Source: Acidimicrobiaceae bacterium
GTDB lineage: Bacteria > Actinomycetota > Acidimicrobiia > Acidimicrobiales > Aldehydirespiratoraceae
Reading direction: 5' to 3'
Length of the DNA: 64,000 nt
NCBI GenBank assembly: GCA_026706815.1
Contig: JAPOYA010000003.1
Coordinates: 70,680-134,679, forward strand
How positions within the stretch are numbered: the first letter of the stretch is position 1; each line of letters starts with the position of its first letter. Shown here piece by piece: positions 61,280-64,000 of this stretch. Made by a program: the position numbers and the translations under genes. Under the pieces are notes generated by a model, which saw only the letters and a list, made by a program, of their open reading frames with translations, did no database searches and had not been told where the DNA came from.

Positions 61280-62083
61280 CTACATGGCGAAGGTGCCGTC
61301 ATCGCGAACTTTCCAGGCTGCGGCAGCGATCGTGCCGCCGTCTACGGGGATTGATGTTCCGGTCACGAAACTAGCCATGTCAGACGCCAAGAAGACCACG
61401 ACCGCGGCGTTCTCGTCGGCAGATCCCATGCGCCGCAGCGGCGTGGGTTCCATACCGTCGATCTTGGCGCTGCTCGCCTCGGACAGACTCCGGTCTCCTG
61501 GGGTCGGGGTCATGTCCGGGGCGATGCAGTTGACCCGGATTCCCCGGCCCCCCAGTTCAAGGGCGAGAGACTGGGTGAACTGCTCGACCGCCGCCTTCAT
61601 CGCCGCGTAGACCGCGAAGCCCGGAGCGGCGTGATATGCCTCCACCGAGGTGACGTTGATGATCGAAGCGCCGTCGTTCATGCGACCAACGCCATAGCGC
61701 ACACAGTTGCTGACCGTCGAGAAATTCTCGGCTATCAGAACACTCTCACCTTTGGGGGACACTCCCGAGTACAGCGAGTGGAAGCCTCCCCCCGCGTTGT
61801 TGACCAGCACGTCGATCGCGCCCAGTTCTGTGACGACATCGCCCAGCCACTGATCGACACCGGATGCGTCGCGCACGTCGAGTTCGGTGGCGTGACAGCG
61901 TCTGCCTGTCTCTTCAATTGCCGCCTTCACCGGCGGCAGCCTGTCGCCGTGCATGTCGCAGATGGCAACGTCGGCGCCGAACCGTGCCAGCGCCAGCGCC
62001 GTGGCTTCCCCGATGCCCTGCCCGGCACCGGTCACCACCGCCACTCGATCAGTCAACAGAACGCTCTGCGGAGCAACAGTCAT
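61280..62083 (-). CDS. Short-chain dehydrogenase/reductase
   Basis: 267 residues. NAD site TGAGQGIGEATALALARFG with Asp in ICDMHG, NNAG, catalytic Ser in NVTSVEAYHA and Tyr-Lys in YAAMKAAV. All active-site residues intact. Divergent from the thiolase-like gene; the C terminus ends WKVRDDGTFAM. About 200 bp between its stop and the hydrolase gene contain only a short duplicated CAGGTCTTCGTCTTC. Confidence 0.92.
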   Translation of the reverse strand: MTVAPQSVLLTDRVAVVTGAGQGIGEATALALARFGADVAICDMHGDRLPPVKAAIEETGRRCHATELDVRDASGVDQWLGDVVTELGAIDVLVNNAGGGFHSLYSGVSPKGESVLIAENFSTVSNCVRYGVGRMNDGASIINVTSVEAYHAAPGFAVYAAMKAAVEQFTQSLALELGGRGIRVNCIAPDMTPTPGDRSLSEASSAKIDGMEPTPLRRMGSADENAAVVVFLASDMASFVTGTSIPVDGGTIAAAAWKVRDDGTFAM

Positions 62084-62193
62084 CAGCGATCACACCTCCT
62101 GAGGGCGCACACAAGACCGACACCATCCAACACCGGTCACGGCACAATCGCCAATCCCTACAATTGTCACCTGTGGGACCCACTACGAGTTGC

Positions 62194-63666
62194 GTGATCG
62201 AACCCGATCCGCGTGCGCCGGTGATCATCGGCGTCGGGCAGGTTGCTCGCCACCCCGTCGGCGACAACGAGGTCCGCAACGCTGCGGACTCGGTGACGTT
62301 GATGGCAGAGGCTGTTGAGCTTGCTCTGGCCGACTGCGGTTCCGGTGACTGGCGCGCAAGGGTCGACACTATGGCGGTGGTGGGCGGGTTGTGGCGTTAC
62401 CGCGACCCGGCCGCTCTGGTCGCGAGCGAGTGCGGCATCGAGCCGAGCCGAACGGTTCATTCCAGCTTCGGCGGGCAGATGCCGATCCACCTGCTCGGCG
62501 CTCTGAGCGACCGCGTCCATTCTGGTGAGATCGACGTAGCCGTTCTGACCTGTGGAGAGAACAACCTGTCGAGGCGGGCGCAGAGGAAACTGGGCATCGA
62601 AGTCGCGCGCCGAATTGAGCCCGGCACGAGCCGGGTGGAGAACTTCGGGCCGCCACTCGACATGGGCGACGCCACGGCAGTCGAACGAGGCGCTGAGTTG
62701 CCGCGCAACAGCTACGCAATCTTCGACAGCGCCCTGCGCTACCGCAACGGTGAGACCCTCGAGGAGTCCCGGGACCGGTCTGCGGCGCTCTGGGCCGGTT
62801 ACGCAGCGGTGGCGGTCGACAATCCCCACGCGGCTGATCGCAAGGGAATGACCGCAGCACAGATCCGCGGCGCCCGCGCCGACAACCGCTTCGTGAGCTG
62901 GCCGTACACGAAGGCTATGTGCGCAAACAACAACGTCGATCACGGCGGTGCCATCGTGATCACCAGCGACGAAACAGCCGACCGGCTCGGTGTCAGCGAA
63001 GATCAGCGGGTCTACCCGCAGCACTGCGTGGTGTCCAACGACACCGCCAGCTTGATCGGCCGCTACGAAGTCGCCTCCGCGCCCGGCCTTGCCGCTGCCG
63101 GCGCCGTGTTGCAATCAATGATCGGCGACCTCAACGACGTCGAGCACCTAGACCTCTATTCCTGTTTCCCGTCGATGGCAGCGCTAACCGCTGAAGTTCT
63201 GGGGATCGACACGGACCGTGCGCTCACCGTCACCGGCGGACTCGCGTTCGCCGGCGCACCGCTCAACTTCGCCGCAGGCGAGAGCCTGATCGGCATGGTT
63301 CGTCGGCTTCGCGACGACCCGGGCGCCTGGGGTCTTGTACAAGGCAACGGAGGCCACGCGTCCAAACACGCCCTGGCTGCCTATTCGACGAGCCGACCTT
63401 GCGAGCCTCATCGCATCAGAACTGTCGAGCACAACTCGCCTGTCCGGCAAGCTGCCGACCCTGACACAAGCGGCGGGGCAACGCTCGACGGAGTGACAGT
63501 CGAGTACGACCGCCAAGGCCCTCTGCGAGCCGTCGGCCTCGTTCGCTTCGGCGACGGGACCCGCACTTGGGCCACGAGCACCGACCAGAATCTCATGCGC
63601 GCCTGCACCGAGGTCGAATGCGTCGGTCAGCCGATCGAAGTCACCTCCGGCACGTTCAGTCTCTAA
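62194..63666 (+). CDS. Thiolase-like acetyl-CoA acetyltransferase family protein
   Basis: 490 residues from a GTG at 62194; GTG at 62173 is an alternative. PVIIGVGQVARHPVG, NNNVDHGGAIVITS, SCFPSMAALTAEVLGI, GGLAFAGAPLNFA and VQGNGGHASKHALAAYS follow the thiolase fold as in the actinobacterial acetyl-CoA acetyltransferase-like group. In place of the usual nucleophilic Cys the segment reads SSFGGQMPI, so thiolytic activity is uncertain; relatives in lipid catabolism have lost this Cys and serve as SCP-x-like or hydrolase partners. Confidence 0.75.
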   Translation: MIEPDPRAPVIIGVGQVARHPVGDNEVRNAADSVTLMAEAVELALADCGSGDWRARVDTMAVVGGLWRYRDPAALVASECGIEPSRTVHSSFGGQMPIHLLGALSDRVHSGEIDVAVLTCGENNLSRRAQRKLGIEVARRIEPGTSRVENFGPPLDMGDATAVERGAELPRNSYAIFDSALRYRNGETLEESRDRSAALWAGYAAVAVDNPHAADRKGMTAAQIRGARADNRFVSWPYTKAMCANNNVDHGGAIVITSDETADRLGVSEDQRVYPQHCVVSNDTASLIGRYEVASAPGLAAAGAVLQSMIGDLNDVEHLDLYSCFPSMAALTAEVLGIDTDRALTVTGGLAFAGAPLNFAAGESLIGMVRRLRDDPGAWGLVQGNGGHASKHALAAYSTSRPCEPHRIRTVEHNSPVRQAADPDTSGGATLDGVTVEYDRQGPLRAVGLVRFGDGTRTWATSTDQNLMRACTEVECVGQPIEVTSGTFSL

Positions 63667-63699
63667 ACCGTATCGCTGTTGGTCGAGACGAGTCTCTCG

Positions 63700-64000
63700 C
63701 TAGCTGTGGGGGATGCCGTGGTAGGGGCGGCCCGCTTTCTTCCATTCGTCGTAGAACTCGAAGAACTGATCGCCGAACGGATCCAGGTCTTGCAGAGGCA
63801 TCGCGGCACGGCGCACGGTGAAGTCCATGGGTGCGAGCTCGGCGGCGGACGCGAACCAGTCGGACGCTGACAGTTGACCGATTCGGCGCAGGTGAACTGC
63901 AATCCGAAACGCCAGTCGCGCGTCTATCTCGTCGGAGTCGAGGTCGCTGATCTGCGTCTGCGCGTCCGCTGGAAGCGTTCCCGACTGCACCCATCGCCGT
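63700..64000 (-). CDS. C-terminal part of a gene running off the right edge
   Basis: The frame is open to the window end. The visible part ends with DFTVRRAAMPLQDLDPFGDQ, then FFEFYDEWKKAGRPYHGIP, which resembles the C terminus of a redoxin/TlpA-like group found in this kind of organism (tentative). The N-terminal part is outside the window, so the function is open. Confidence 0.45.
   Translation of the reverse strand, partial: RRWVQSGTLPADAQTQISDLDSDEIDARLAFRIAVHLRRIGQLSASDWFASAAELAPMDFTVRRAAMPLQDLDPFGDQFFEFYDEWKKAGRPYHGIPHS

Overview
This is a 64 kb stretch of high-GC DNA from what looks like a free-living actinobacterium. Class Acidimicrobiia is my best guess, from the mix of a PAC2-family protein, a 13E12-type HNH gene, a long-form LeuA, many GTG/TTG starts, PspC-type sensors and lipid-catabolic genes (acyl-CoA dehydrogenase, MaoC-type hydratase, SDRs, P450, form II CO-dehydrogenase-like hydroxylase). 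The taxonomic call is inference. Functions were assigned by reading motifs; no database search was possible. I saw no rRNA, tRNA or CRISPR array.

Layout. 1-205 is C-rich low-complexity sequence. 206-12100 is ordinary accessory metabolism and cell-surface genes: an O-antigen-ligase-like protein coupled to a transpeptidase lipoprotein, a P450, three small secreted proteins including a metzincin-like protease, a 5'-nucleotidase with a LysM tail, an acyl-CoA dehydrogenase whose start lies in a perfect inverted repeat, a phytanoyl-CoA-dioxygenase-like protein and a retropepsin-like pair. 12113-15388 is a divergent PspC/LiaF-like and PspC-histidine kinase locus with two near-identical operator-like sites between the genes.

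15442-39491 is a defence island, almost entirely on the minus strand. Its scaffold is a large ATPase with an N-terminal HEPN domain (DUF499 type), a DUF1156 DNA methylase, a beta-class DNA methyltransferase with a C-terminal nuclease-like domain, and a Snf2-like helicase ending in a DUF3883-like domain. Into or beside this scaffold are inserted (a) a three-gene, start-stop-coupled operon of a C5 cytosine methyltransferase, a two-headed GHKL ATPase/histidine kinase and a receiver-domain protein; (b) a MntA-HepT pair; (c) a VapBC pair; (d) a 13E12 HNH gene; (e) a two-gene winged-helix/RNase-H-like cassette of lower GC. The last ~400 bp of the DUF1156 gene is present a second time 7.3 kb away, so the cytosine-methylase/kinase operon and MntA-HepT lie between direct repeats, with fragments of an HNH nuclease and a PIN toxin at the far end. 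The Dcm-kinase-receiver operon and the surrounding mosaic are the best candidates for an undescribed system.

39602-50869 returns to housekeeping and catabolism: a flavin/PLP-oxidase-fold protein, pcm, a LuxR-type response regulator, a LysR regulator with an AT-rich promoter, a large repeat-bearing surface protein, two SDRs, a sulfotransferase and a MaoC-like protein. 50811-51286 holds remnants of a second restriction-modification locus. 51414-52914 has yqeC and a second VapBC pair. leuA (53171) is preceded by a leader peptide with five consecutive leucine codons and two hairpins, a textbook attenuator layout. 54993-64000 contains a PAC2 protein, a CoxS-CoxL-CoxM-type molybdenum hydroxylase operon (form II active-site motif AYRGAGR), a cupin, an alpha/beta hydrolase, an SDR, a thiolase-like protein and a truncated gene at the right edge.
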